Source: Armillaria gallica (Eukaryota > Basidiomycota > Agaricomycetes > Agaricales > Physalacriaceae). Taken from it: a DNA stretch of 64,000 nt. This document shows positions 12,001 through 23,639 of this stretch, in pieces (the stretch's first letter is position 1; each line of letters begins with the position of its first letter). Location: contig JBANDB010000015.1 of the NCBI GenBank assembly GCA_037576215.1, forward strand, positions 1,798,001 to 1,862,000. Reading direction: 5' to 3'. Both the position numbers and the translations under genes were made by a program. A model generated the notes under the pieces. The model did not search any database. It was not told the DNA's origin and was given only the letters and a program-made list of their open reading frames with translations.

Positions 12001-13844
12001 AGAACAGTGTATGGCGTCCGGTCGCGTTCATGTCAAAGTCACTCAACATGACGGAAAGGAACTATGAGATATACGACAAAGAGCTACTGGCAATCATGTT
12101 CATGCTCACAGAATGGTGCCATTACCTCATGGGCGCTCGACACGACATAGAAATCTGGATGGATCACCAGAATCTCCAGTACTTATGACTCCCACAGAAA
12201 CTAAACCGACGACAGGTGCGATGGGTAACAGAGCTCGCCGAGTATCACTTCAAGCTCTTCCACAAGCCCGGTGCCCAGAATGTAAAAGCTGACCTGCTCT
12301 CCCGACGGAGCGATCATGACCAAGGATCGAAGGACAACGACGTCATCGTCGTCCTCAAAGCTGCGCACTTCAGGGCATTAATAATGCCTACTATGATGGA
12401 AACGCAGCAAACAATCGAGGAAGCAACCCGACAAGAAGAACTCTGGGATGAGGGCATCGCGACCTCCCTCGCCCACGAGCGAGGCATCTCCCAACGGGGA
12501 GGCCTCCTGTATTACGACAAAAGAATCTACGTACCTCGCAAGAAGACGCTACGGGGAGAAATTATTTCCCAATACCACAACCACATTACCACGGGCCATC
12601 CTGGAATCGAGAAGACAAAGGAGCTAGTACTCCGCGATTATTGGTGGCCCAAATTGAAAAAGGACATTGAAGCCTACGTGAAAGGCTGTGAAACATGCCA
12701 GCAGACAAAGTCAAACACGCACGCGAAGGCAGCCCCCCTGCACCCAAACGAAGTACCAGTCGGACCATGGACACATATATCCATCGACATGGTGACTGGC
12801 CTTCCTGACTCAAATGGCCACGATGCAATGCTCGTAGTCATCAACTGATTCTCGAAGGCGATAATCCCAATCGCCTGTAACATCAAACTCTCAGCTGAAG
12901 GGTGGGCGCGCCTCCTTTGGGATCACATATACGCACGACACGGGATGCCTCAAGTGGTCATATCCGACCGTGGTCCTCAGTTCGTATCACGGTTTATGAA
13001 AGAATTATATTGATTACTCAACATAACCCTGAACGCATCAATGGCCTTTCATCCACAAACCGATGGGCAGACTGAACGAGTCAACCAGGAGATCATCAAA
13101 TACCTCCGGATATTCGTGAATCACCGACAGACTGACTGAAGTGATTGGCTGCCCCTGGCAGAATTCACTCACAATAACCGAATCCATAGCGCCACGGGCA
13201 AGAGCCCATTCATGGTCATATATGGACGAAACCCCAGAGTCATGCCGGACTCCTGATGCACCACCACATTTGCGAACCCCGCTGCAGAAGATTTCGCCAG
13301 GAAAATGACACAGATCCACGCTGAAACCAAGAAAGCCCTCGACAAGGCCATGGACAAAATGAAGAACCAGTACGACAAGTAGCGATGCAAGGCGCATCCC
13401 TACCTGATAGGAGATCGTGTTTGGCTCGATGCAACAAACCTGCATCTCCCAAGGCCAAAAAATAAGCTGGACGACAAGCGAGTCGGCCCCTTCTTAATCC
13501 TTGAAAAGGTGGGCACCAGCACATACAAGCTTAAACTACCACCCCACTGGAAAATCCACCTGCACTTCAACGAGAAGCTACTCACCCCATACACGCCTCC
13601 AGCATTCCTGAACCAGGAGCTACCACTGCCACCTCCACCGGACCTTATCGAGAATGAGGAAGAATACGAAGTCGAGGAGGTACTCAACTCCAAGTCACGA
13701 ACTATATGTGGATGACACGGACAAAAGTCGCATCTGACAATGGATTATTTCGTCAAATGGAAGGGATGGACATGGGAGCATAATAGCTGGGTCCGAGAGG
13801 AAGATATGCTTCATGTGCAAGACACCGTAGAAGACTTCGAATGA
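9063..13844 (+). pseudogene. pol: pol polyprotein (protease-RT-RNase H-integrase-chromodomain), interrupted
   Basis: The frame opens inside the end of gag and is -1 relative to it. An N-terminal spacer (9117-10427, 436 open codons) is followed by an aspartic protease with LLDSGCTGS (10449-10475). Reverse transcriptase (about 11100-11850) carries YLDD at 11514-11525. RNase H (about 11900-12290) includes FRVEADSSEGAVGAVL and the later KELLA. Integrase has an HHCC zinc site (H at 12576 and 12597 region, CETC at 12687-12698), then the catalytic core with IDMVTG and ISDRGPQF. A chromodomain ends it (about 13656-13840, with DYFVKWKGW). Premature stops are at 10425, 10800, 11085, 12186, 12846, 13011, 13137, 13254 and 13713 (TGA), 11010 (TAA) and 13380 (TAG). 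Most sit where Arg CGA or Trp TGG would be expected. The longest intact piece is the RT-RNase H frame 11157-12188. Confidence 0.93.
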
Positions 13845-13888
13845 CGACACGAAGCGACACGAGCCATATGGGCAGTCGGGATGCCTGC

Positions 13889-13903
13889 CTTAATGGGGGG
13901 TAA
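13889..13903 (+). promoter_or_regulatory. Polypurine-like tract before 3' LTR
   Basis: The run of six G residues within AATGGGGGGTAA directly precedes the 3' LTR. This is the expected position of the plus-strand primer for gypsy elements. The tract is short and not purely purine. Confidence 0.5.
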
Positions 13904-14268
13904 CGTTACGATCTATTCATTTTTTCCTTTTTCCCATCTCAGCACCCCGGCACCTCGGCACCCCGGCATCTCGGATCCGCATGGACCACCCCAATGGATC
14001 AGCTCAGTGACCCCAGAACTTCTATCGAAGCTGCAACCCATCGGACTAATATTAGCTTTAAACGCACGTATATAAGTAGCATAGCTCTCAGCCTGTATCC
14101 CAGCTTTGAGCTAAGTTTATACACCCCGGACTTTTCTCTTATTGCTTGCCGAGAGTCTAAGTGTTACTGCCTCGCTGTAGCAGACGCCACAGTTCTATCA
14201 GCCTGTCCAAAGTGAGAGACAGTGTCGGGTAGATGCCTAGTCTGTTATTCCTGAGTCCAGACCTAACA
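13904..14268 (+). repeat. 3' LTR of gypsy element
   Basis: It is 365 bp, the same length as the 5' LTR, with 13 differences and no gaps. Its first base is C rather than T. It is followed at once by the CATGT target duplication. Differences are listed in the findings. Confidence 0.95.
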
Positions 14269-14273
14269 CATGT

Positions 14274-15375
14274 AGGCGGTGTGCGACAGATCATGGTAGG
14301 AAGATATGATTGTATCAGGCAGTGGCAGGTGGGGATGGGTTGTATTGTAAACTTTCAGCATCATAGTCATCTCAGATGTCGTTATGAAGTTGGTTGACAG
14401 TCCTGTGTAGGGCTTACACATGGGGTGGTGGGTGGAATATGTGGATGGATCAGTGTAGTGGGTGGGTGAGGGGGCAAGTGGTGCTGATGACACTGTTGAG
14501 CATCAGGGAGGGCACACGAGGAGAAAAGGACACCACTGTTACATTTGGTGTAGGCCATATGGCCATTGGATGGGGTGGAATGGCTGACAGATGTCAATGA
14601 GCTCAGGATCATTATCTTTGTTGACAGTAATAGCAATGTCCTGGGGATAAACAGACGTTAAGATTGTATTCCCCTAGACTGAAAATGGGAGACGCACTAA
14701 GTTGTTGGTTACTGAGGCTTTTGGTAGGGCCCGATGTTGGTTTCAAGCAGTGCATCGGTGGACACAAGAAAGCGTCATTGGCATTGGCATCATTAAGTCA
14801 GCATACCAGTCTTCATGCCCTTCCTCACCTCACCAGACCTTCCTCCTCCTCCCACAGCCCAGCACCACCCTTACACATACTCTCCCTTCCCAAACGAGCC
14901 TCCCTCACTACTACGCATGTCATTGTCACAGTTGTTGTCGCTGTCAAGCTCCTGGGTGGACTTCTAGCTGTGCAGGTCATGTTCTACTGGATAGCATCTG
15001 ATATTCATTTCCCTTGCACATATGTTGTCATTTTTGTGCCAAGATTTTTGTGGCTCATAGCAATTGGGGCCAATCACCATAGTTCTTTGAGAGAACTGAG
15101 AAGTAATGTGACATTGGTTATGTCCATGGCCCTCGCCAGTTTCATTGGAATCTGTGGACATCGTAGTTGGAATGCTAATCATTGACTATGAGGCAGACAA
15201 AAGAAAAGCTTAGGTAGAAGCGATGTATGCATTGCTGTCCTGGATGGACGAAGATTCCATGCTGGAAAAAAGGAGCATTACCTAAAATGGATCTTTATTT
15301 ATTACTGTTGAAATCAGATATCATTCTTAAAATTAAGGGTCCAGGCAAAAAAATCCACTGTAAAAGAACGAATCC
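14274..15375. other. No gene recognised; right flank of gypsy insertion
   Basis: The longest frame is 14664-15185 on the plus strand (173 codons). It has a Ser/Pro/His-rich middle and a hydrophobic second half that could span a membrane. It has no recognisable motif and I cannot tell whether it is real. Joining this flank to 5951 across one CATGT restores the pre-insertion sequence, but that does not reveal a known gene either. Confidence 0.35.
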
Positions 15376-16055
15376 TCATAAACTCAGACTCATAACAGAC
15401 TGCAGCACACATGCCACTGTCATGAACACCTTGCAGCACACTTTAGACATAGCCATACTAGTGACTAGGGCAGTGATTAGACTGAGAGTCAGACTTGTGA
15501 ACCACAAACTGCCAGTGTTTATCCACATGTTGAAAGAGCTGGGAGAAAGGAAGTCAGTAAGAGAGGAAGGGATAGAGACTTGGGAGCCATTTGATACAGT
15601 AGCCTTGAGGATTTCAAAAAGAAAGAACACAGATGCCTAGTTGTAGTTTGGCTGCATGTTTTGTGATGTTTGAACCATGAATGCTATTAGTACTGCAGAG
15701 AAAAGACCAGCTTATAGTAGTATTAGACATTTTTTAGTCTGACTTTGAAAAGAGACCTGAAATGTACAAAAACAAGTAGGACATCGATGGTATCCCACCA
15801 CTCTGCTAACATACTAGTGTCAAAATTGGCAGCTTCTTCAAGGTAGATGGGTCAAATTTATACATTGTCAGACAATTCTTAGCTGTGAGAATTGGGAGGA
15901 TAGCATGCTCTATAGTTGTGCAGAGTAGTGCCTAAAGCTATTTAAATATCACAGTGGAAAAGTTAAAATAACCAGATGCACTAACTCCCTAAGAATGCAG
16001 GTGGCTCCTGTTCAGTCTAAAAAATGTCCCACTTGGAACATTGTTTTGGGAATGA
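15376..16055 (-). pseudogene. DUF6535 gene, 5'-part relict
   Basis: Minus-strand blocks match the intact gene at 17155-19841. EILKATVSNGSQ and LWFTSLTLSLITALV (15376-15630) correspond to the start of its exon 3. The WQSGGIPSM block (about 15780-15815) corresponds to exon 2, there read in a shifted frame. The segment around 16020-16045 matches exon 1. Stops and shifts interrupt every exon, and nothing beyond the first part of exon 3 is present. The plus-strand 137-codon frame at 15227-15640 is its antisense shadow. It lies about 1 kb downstream of the intact copy and on the same strand, so it is a truncated tandem duplicate. Confidence 0.75.
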
Positions 16056-16959
16056 GCACCTTCAGCAGCAGCCACTGCAGAAGTATGAGTCTGGCCTGCT
16101 GATGGAAGAGGTGGGTCTCCAGTACGATTCTCAGAAGAGTTCATAGTTTTCAGCTGTAAAGTCAGACTGTTAAGTTAGTATCCAAAATTTGAGGGAATGC
16201 AGCTCACTGTCAATGGCAATGGTAGCTGTTAAGGAAGAACCTGTGCTTGTTGCATGTTCAAATCAAGTTTGAATTCAACTGTGTTGGTCTCATGCTAAAG
16301 AGATCCATCACCAATCCAAGTCCTTTGAAAGCAAAGCAAAGATGCTCAGAAGCTATTCAATTTGTGCAACAATGCTCACCTTTACTGTCCAACCCTTCCA
16401 TGTAGCACCAGATTTTTAGCATGATATTCCCAATGCAAACTCATCTCTATGGTGGCATTCATGAAAGATTACCAAGTCATCAGCAATGCATTATTGGACT
16501 AGAGAAGGGTATCAGGTTGTGTGCTCAATACCAGATAGAATATACTACATAGCTTTCTCCAATTCTTCTCTATGCAAAGGAAAAGCAGGTATCTCTCATA
16601 ATCCATGTCCTACTCATATCTAACTGCTGCTGCTGAATCAGGCAACTCCACACCTTCAATAAAGCCATTAGTAAACTTGGAAATGCCAGCTTAGAGTGAG
16701 TGTTGAGAGACTTGGCATTGAGGAGAGACATGATTGTGTGCAATCAGAGATGACACAAAGTTGGACAGTAGTTGTTACACTATTTTATAGATATGATAGG
16801 GATTAGCAATGGGATTCAGTAATACATAACTTGATTCAAGATTTTGTCAGTAATTTTCTAATTGTGTGACAGATTTTCTTGACTTCTAAGGCTCGTACTG
16901 CCACATTGATCCTCAATGTATGCCAGTGCTGCATCTTCTTGGGGTAGAGAAGCCTGAGG
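16056..16959. other. No gene recognised; contains a block repeated at 29.6 kb
   Basis: The segment about 16490-16760 is similar, in the same orientation, to about 29590-29860. Neither copy has an intact frame and no family is recognised. From about 16960 the sequence is the 3' flank shared by all DUF6535 copies. Confidence 0.45.
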
Positions 16960-17154
16960 AGGAGGAGGAGGGGTATTTATTCTGAGACCCAAGAATTCCT
17001 GGAATCTTGGATGTTCTGCAATCTATCATCAATGAGGCCCAGGAGGTCACTGTGATGTCAAATGACAACGTACTTGTGAATATTCCAATGGTTTGGGTAC
17101 TCCATTGCTATGACATTGTCAGAATGGGAATGTGAATCAACAATGAAAACCGGC

Positions 17155-19841
17155 TCACCTAGATGAACCAGGAGAATATATATCAAGCAGCCAAGGTAGC
17201 TGGTCAACTTCTGTATGCACCCTGTAATCATACTCTGGTAGAGAACCAGTAACATCAAACCTCATCTGCAGCTTTTCAATTACAATGATGGCCAGAACAC
17301 GCCTGAGAAGGTCCCATTCATAGAATTCCTCTCCTGATGCCCACCACACTAATCGCGTAAGACACTCTGGCCAGACTTTTTGCATGGTGGGATGCTGTGC
17401 CCACTCATAGAGGACACTCTCATGATGTTCTTTAATGAGAAGCAACATCACTTGGAAGAGTCCATCAATCGAAAAGAGGGGATACCATGACAAGTTGAGG
17501 GGAGTTTCATGGGATTTGGAGTTGTCCATAGATGAAGCTGGAGGCAGGTTCAGAGAAGATGATATGAGATGTTCCAGAGCATGAGGCATCATGTCATTCT
17601 CTGATCTCTCTCCACCACCTGCAGGTGAATGAAAGTAACACTGATAAGCAACAGAATAAAACTGTATGTCTGGAGATAGAGGTTTCATGCAAGAGCGATG
17701 TTCATCAAGAATGATGAATATCTTGTGTCCAAGTGATTGAAGGTCTGGGCTGACAATGGCAAAAACATCGGAGGAAAGCAATTGGTATAACATAGACAGG
17801 ACTTGCGTGATGTCTGAGTTCTCCTGAGCGAGATCATGGATGAGAATGCTGGTGCATTCGATGATGGTAAGGGAAGTTTCAATTAGCTGCTTTCGGTTTG
17901 AGACATGCGCTAATTCACACAGTCTCTGCCACATTCGTAAGATCAATGCAAGGATGATATGCAGATCAAAAGCAAAGGAGCCAGTGGCAGTAGACATTGT
18001 GATGGGAAGCGGCCAGTAATAAGATAAAATGTCAAGAATGTACTTCCTCATCTCATCTGTAGGCTTGTCAATAGTAGTGACCTCCCCACTCTCTCCTTTA
18101 GACAAGGGTCTCGCAATGATTTTCATAAGTTCAAGCTCTAATTCCAAAGCACCGTTGCCAGAGTGGACCAGGACGGAGATGGCGCTATTGACTAGTCGCT
18201 CCCACACCACTGAGTGCAAGGTGAGGGAAGAGTGTTGCGGGCCTTGAAGGATTCTGAGAAAAGCAACTAACATCTTCTGGCCACTTGTCGTGGAGAACAG
18301 TGTCATTTTTAGCTGCTCGTTGCAACACCGATCTGCCATGTGATCACGGTGGGTGTGTCCATCGTCAAATCGGAAATGATCAGGCCAAAGGAGTATACAT
18401 GCTCTATAGTAGAGCTCCAACTCCCTCTCAACATCAGGAGATGGCACAAGCGGTTCAATGTGCTGTATCTGCTGCTTCAGAGGTACCATAACAGTAGATC
18501 TATATTCATCCGGTAGCGATTTTAAAGTGGCGGAGGACATTCCAGCAATGGCCTGCAGCACGCTTTGATGCACGGAGGCATTAGATGTGGAGGAGTGTAG
18601 CCATTGTAGTGATTGCGCGTCTACTTTAGCAGCACACCTTTGAACATGATTGCGCTCGATTTCCTTCACAGTGGGAGATCTTTGGTAGGAAGCAATAAAA
18701 TGGTTGCACCAGTCCCAGTAATCGCGTAAGTAAAAACGGCTATGGCGGCCAAACACGCGGGCATAAGGAAACTGTCGGATGATGATAATGAGTGGAATAA
18801 GAGAGTCGTGGACAAATTGATACAGAGAGTGAACGTAAAGTGTTAATGGTGCCTTGAATGGACAATAGGGATAGACGAGGGGGAGGATTAGGGCAACGGT
18901 GTAGGCCACGTATGTTGCAGCACCAATGATAGATACTAGCCAGGCCACCTTCATGCCCAGAGAGAACAAGAAAGTAGCGAGGCCAGCGAAAAAGAGCGCC
19001 AAAGAGACATGGAGGAGGACCGGAAGCATTCCGATGATCATGGGAACATGCCAGGTTTGTAGTCCAGCGTATCGCAGGTGCCGGATTCTTGCACGATCGC
19101 GTGCGGAGCTGTCGGAGACGATGGCGACGTATTGGTGGAGCCACTGTTTGACCAAAACGGCGACCAGGGCAGTGATGAGGCTGAGAGTCAGACTCACGAA
19201 CCACAAGCTGTTCACCCATTCATCGGAATGGCTCAGGGAAAAGAAGTCGGTGGGAGAGGAAGGAATAGAGATTTGGGAACCGTTCGACGCCGTGGCCTTG
19301 AGGATTTCAAGGAGAAGGAATGCGGATGCCTGGTTGTAATCAGGTTGCATGCTTTGCAATGTTTGTACCACAAAGGTTGTAAGCACAGCGGAGAAAAGAC
19401 CAGCCTTTGATGATATTAGACTTTTTAGAGCCCGATTTTGGAAGGAGACGTTTTACGCACAAAAACAAGTAAGACATCGATGGTATCCCGCCACTCTGCC
19501 AACATATTGGCGTCGAAATCGGCCGCTTCTTCGTTGTAGATGGGCCATATTCGTGCCTTGTCAGACATCTCTTGGCCATAAGGATCTGGAGGGTAGCGGG
19601 TCTTGTAGTCGCGTGGAGCAGCACCTGAAGCCGTTCAAAATTAAATACGATCGCAGCAAAACAGTCGAAGCAGATTGAACACACCGACTCCCCACGAATG
19701 CAGCTGATTCCTATTCAGTCCGAAAAACGTCCCGCTTGGAGGGTCTCTCTGAGCTCCAAGGTCAGGTGCGGGAACACGACCACCAGTTGCTGAAGGTTGG
19801 TTTGGAGGTGACTCTGCGCCATTCCCATCAGTGTCAGCCAT
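17155..19841 (-). CDS. DUF6535 domain-containing multipass membrane protein (intact, three exons)
   Basis: Predicted exons are 19841-19685, 19624-19461 and 19404-17155. Both introns (60 and 56 nt) start GTGTGT or GTGCGT and end AG, and phases are consistent, giving 856 residues. The family function is unknown. The DUF6535 domain starts near residue 75 with the ARIWPIYNEEAADFD-type block and continues through the membrane region. Predicted helices are at about 108-120, 174-193, 230-255 and 260-285, and the last is followed by VYPYCPF. The remaining 570 residues are soluble and mostly helical in character. The ATG at 19841 was chosen because it opens exon 1 and is conserved in the copy at 52815. 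The stop at 17155 coincides with a GTGAGC donor-like sequence, so a short fourth exon near 16975-17080 is possible. It is the only uninterrupted copy among four here. Confidence 0.85.
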
Positions 19842-20354
19842 GCTCGAAAATCGATAGAGATCAAGTTAGTATCATTGACATCCAAAGCACAAAGGACTCA
19901 CTTGGAAGAATATAGTGGCTGTCAAGAACAAAAATGCGCCAAGTGCTTACTGGTGCTTTTTGATTGAACACCGCGCTTTCAAAACGCTGTACGCTCGTGT
20001 TCACAATGCTGTCCTGGAGACCCATCGAAGTTCATAACTGATGACACCAACACGTAAGGTAGTGGTTTATGCCAAGAGCGGCCTCGTGGCATTCTCAGTC
20101 TGGCTTATCGCACGGAGAGAATTACCACCTTACTTGTGCTCGAGTCGAGATACATAATCTAGATGAGATGAAGGTAGTTGCAGAGGGAGTACAGTGCTTA
20201 TGGTATTTGTACACACCATATTATTGTATTATAATGATAGCACGGGCATAATGGTAAACTCCGGTTGGAATCGAGGACGCGCGGAATGGACGATACGTTA
20301 TGATAGGTCGTGTTATTTGATGGTGAGAAAGCGTACAACAAACGAGGTATACTA
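19842..20354. promoter_or_regulatory. Upstream region of DUF6535 gene, conserved in its inverted copy
   Basis: The stretch about 20030-20350 is recognisable, in reverse orientation, at about 52300-52610, upstream of the second DUF6535 copy. The whole promoter segment was therefore duplicated with the gene. No gene is seen in it. Confidence 0.45.
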
Positions 20355-20720
20355 AAATTAAGGGGCTGAAATGCGCCGATTGGGAGTGCTTTGGCCGCTG
20401 ATGCAAGCAACTCAGAGAGACCGACGTAGTAAGCGATAAAGGCGGTGATGATACCGAATGCGCCTCCTGATTTGGCAAGACTGGGAAATCGTAAGCTAAT
20501 GGGGTGAAGGAGGGGAGAGAAGACGTACGCGGTGCGGATGGTAGCCTTGTGGACAGCGCGGACAACTCCTAACAGGCGGGAAGCATAGACGTGACAGGAA
20601 GACAGCCGAAGAGGTCAATGAATAAGACAGACTTGCAGAGCGAGGTGATGCTGCGTACACGGGGGTTAGTCATAAGCGGTGAGGCGAACAAGAATAGAAC
20701 TGTGACTATCATCCATGTAG
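20355..20720 (-). pseudogene. GPR1/FUN34/YaaH (acetate transporter) C-terminal fragment
   Basis: A minus-strand exon starting at 20480 after a CCCAG acceptor reads SGGAFGIITAFIAYYVGLSE and then LPIGAFQ. This is the last-helix signature of the GPR1/FUN34/YaaH family of plasma-membrane acetate/ammonium-linked transporters. A possible preceding exon (about 20680-20715) contains WMIVTVLFLFAS, like the penultimate helix of that family. Between them the expected helix is not clear, and upstream exons with the NPAPLGL-type signature were not found. I therefore treat it as a fragment or heavily decayed gene. It lies upstream of the DUF6535 gene on the same strand, and a scrap of the same segment recurs at 52100-52340. 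Confidence 0.5.
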
Positions 20721-23639
20721 AGGTACACGGCTGCATCAGTGCCGTACGCATCCTGTATATGGGCTCATCCGAGTCGTGTCTCCCTAACGAGCACTCCTTC
20801 CTATCCTAGCTAAGAATAGAAGACACCCGTACCCCCTGCATCTCTATCCACCGTAACATATTCTGCACACGCTCGAGTCAGTGATGTAAACGTTGCGGGA
20901 AGCAAGCCTATGTACCCTGGCGAGCCCGTCTCAAATCCCGCCCGAGTTCCTGCCTGTCGTATCGAGCTCCCATCACCCTTATCGATGGCGCAACACACGT
21001 GAACCATCCCTCTGAAAAGACGGCCTAAGTGGAGGTAAAGCTACGTGGAAGTTGAGGATGTTGATGCGCTGTCGACGTGGAGTGAACACGGCCAAATAGT
21101 TCAAAAAGCAATACGCGCACCTCCGCCCATACAACCAGCACTCCCTCGAGAATATCGCCTGCCATCCTCCCTTGGAATCCTGACAGTAGTGGTCAGAGTG
21201 ATTGTTAGTCCTCGTTCAAATCAGCTTGGGGAATGGCTTACCGAGCCTAATGACCATGCTACTAATAAATGTTGAATTCGTGCTCGTCGGGCAAGATTCG
21301 TGTCATCGACAGCGTACGGAGCCGCTCTGATGAACACCGCATAAGCCAAACGTGCAAAGAATGGAGAACAAGTCGCGTACCATTACGCATGCACCGTGAA
21401 CAGACTGGTCGGCGGCGCAGGACGAGCCTAGAGAAAGAAAAGGTACGGTAAGCCATGTAGAACGAGAGTCGGTGCACATTCCCTTGCCCGGTAATCAAAT
21501 CATGCTGCTGGAAATTCCGTTTTCCCTCCTTCACGACTGCTCGACCTCCCATCCGACGTCCGCAAACCACTTCCGTCGATGAGCTAGCCTGCATCCGAGT
21601 CGTGAAATTCAGTTCCGCGACCATCCTTTCAACTAACCGACACCTGCCAAAATGTCCCTCCCTCCGCCAAAAGGTGAGGGCACTCCCGACCACGCGACCG
21701 TCCCCTATCCTTGCATGCTATTGATAGACAGACCCCCCCATCGACCCCTCCCATGGCCGTCCATGCTAATAATAGAATACGACCCCTCCTATCCCGTCCC
21801 CGCATCGACCCTCAGCACGTCCTCCGCTACTCGTGCACACCTGCCATCCACGGGTTAGCTGCATTCAAAGGATATGTCCAGTGCACGTACCGTTCCGTTC
21901 TATTTGCTGTACCCCTTCAAGTCTTCATATCATTGCTCCCGCTTTACACTCTCGCCGTGTTAACAAAATATAAACTTTTATTTCACTACCTGCGCAAGTC
22001 ACAATTAGCTAAAACGTAAGCAAAATCGATGGGAAAACTCTTACCTGGTACATCTATCTCGCACTATCCGTAGTCTTGGGGGCGCCGTTAGTATCAAATA
22101 GAGGTTTCATCAAAGATACCTTACCTTATTAATCCAAAAATCCCTCCGCGGCTCCAACGAAACCCTACAAAGACACGAGTCAGCCGTGCAAGAAGCCTAC
22201 AAGGTCAATATACGTACCCAGGTGGTACCCCCACCCATCGATCCCGCTCGCCAGCCGTCTCAGTGAATAAATAGTCGATCCCAGGCGATCCCAACCCCTC
22301 AACGAGCGACTCAAACTAGGTGACCTGCCCGATAGGAAGGTGCCGTCAACGAGAGCCAAGTCGTAGGGAGGATCACATACCCTTTGCCCGTCGTCTGCTC
22401 GTTCCAGTGGGGATGGAACGGCCCAATCTGCCGTTATCCTGCCCGTACCTTCAGCCTCACAGCTGATCATGTTATTCATGTCGTGTCAATAGGGAAAGGA
22501 ACCATGAAACAGCCATGCATGCGTACCTTATACCTTCCTGACATCGTCATTTCCCAATGCAGCCTCACTGAATCTAACTGTTAGCTTCTAGTCAAGGATT
22601 GAGGGTCAAAGCCGCACCGACAGGATCAAACCCGTTGTACCAGTATCACGCTGTATCCATCCTCGACCTCCGTTATCGATCCCTCCCTCCCTCTAGAAAC
22701 GCGGCAACAAAACGTGAATTGACTGGACGAGAGGGCGCACTGTTGGATGTACGGGGCAACTTGTCCGGCTCGCCGTCACTGTGTTCGCCGTGACGCAAAG
22801 GGGATCGAAAGAATTCTAGACAAGGTTAGCAAGGATAAAATGTTCAATAGTCAGTATATGCACCTCCATCCAGTTTCCAACTCCTCGTGAATTTAATGGG
22901 CTTTGAACTTTGAGTTACCCTGCATGAAATTTTGTTAGCAAACGTTTACAATACCGAGATACAAAAGGCTCACCTCGTTGATTTTTCCCACAGAGAACGA
23001 GTGCAGCGTTAGCGAGTTAGCGACTATGAGAAGACTGAGAAAAAAATGAAATAAGGTATAGATCAAGGGGACGTCAAAGAAGGAACGAGCTCACCATTGA
23101 ACTCGTTGACCAACGGCCAGTCGACGTGGTGGTCATCGTCAACCCCAATCGATAATCAAATCCTGCCCAAACGAGCAGGATTCACGTCACGGGACCACGA
23201 CGCGCCAAAGACGCGAGTTGGGCTCGAGGCGAGAAAATCGTCATGCGCAACAACGAGTATGCCATACTCGTCGTCTAGTATAGCGAACAGACAATAACTG
23301 AAGACGAGATAAGAAAAGAGGGCGAGGGCAAGAGGAGAGGGGGGGAAATGGGATGGATGGGATGAGATAGGATATTCTTGGGGAATGCGCACCTCAATTT
23401 AAACCTCTCCGGCAAATCTTTGGTGCCCAAACCGTTACCTACATGCTGCCAAAACTGTCGGCATGAAACACACACCTGCGCGCGCCGAAATTTGGAAGAT
23501 TGTCACCAGGAGACATTTGAAGTATGTTGAATTTCGACTCTAGGCACTAATAAGGATCAGCTGAGGAGGAGATACGAGTTGGGGGAATGTTTAGACTTAC
23601 TCTTGGTGTGCTTGCGGAAATTTTTCTGGGTCGCCCCGT
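20721..23639. other. Exon-like but unresolved region, GC-richer than neighbours
   Basis: No family is recognised. On the plus strand an ATG in a good context (21652, MSLPPPK then a GTGAGG donor) is followed by several short stretches bounded by splice-like signals. One is the block LIQKSLRGSNETLQRHESAV (about 22131-22190), which ends at a possible donor. On the minus strand 21090-21250 is repeated at 52100-52240, and an acceptor-like site near 21435 precedes a short frame. I could not join these into a full gene on either strand. The base composition and higher CpG content differ from the AT-rich flanks. Confidence 0.3.

Larger units (their letters stand above)
5952..14268 (+). mobile_element. 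Ty3/gypsy chromovirus LTR retrotransposon, complete but inactivated
   Basis: The two LTRs are both exactly 365 bp (5952-6316 and 13904-14268). They are flanked by a perfect 5-bp target-site duplication CATGT (5947-5951 and 14269-14273). Between them lie a primer-binding site, a gag region with a CCHC zinc knuckle, then pol in the order protease, reverse transcriptase, RNase H, integrase and chromodomain, and a purine tract before the 3' LTR. Integrase downstream of RT-RNase H plus a C-terminal chromodomain places it in the chromoviruses. Gag reads in one frame and pol in the -1 frame relative to it. At least 16 in-frame stops interrupt gag and pol, 13 of them TGA, so it cannot make its own proteins. 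The LTRs differ at 13 of 365 positions, all transitions. Confidence 0.95.

Noticed and set aside
6813..13844. TGA read as an amino acid (recoding) in the gypsy element, since 13 of 16 stops are TGA
   Set aside because: TAA and TAG stops also occur, gag has a frameshift near 7725, and the LTRs show the same CpG transition bias. Decay by CGA-to-TGA deamination is the simpler explanation.
14664..15185. 173-codon plus-strand frame as a membrane protein gene
   Set aside because: It has a hydrophobic half but no motif, no second copy to test conservation and no splice support; left as unassigned sequence.
15227..15640. 137-codon plus-strand frame
   Set aside because: Antisense to the DUF6535 relict, whose conserved blocks read on the minus strand.
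18926..19410. Plus-strand frames of 110-137 codons
   Set aside because: Antisense shadows of exon 3 of the intact DUF6535 gene; similar shadows occur at the same place in the other copies.
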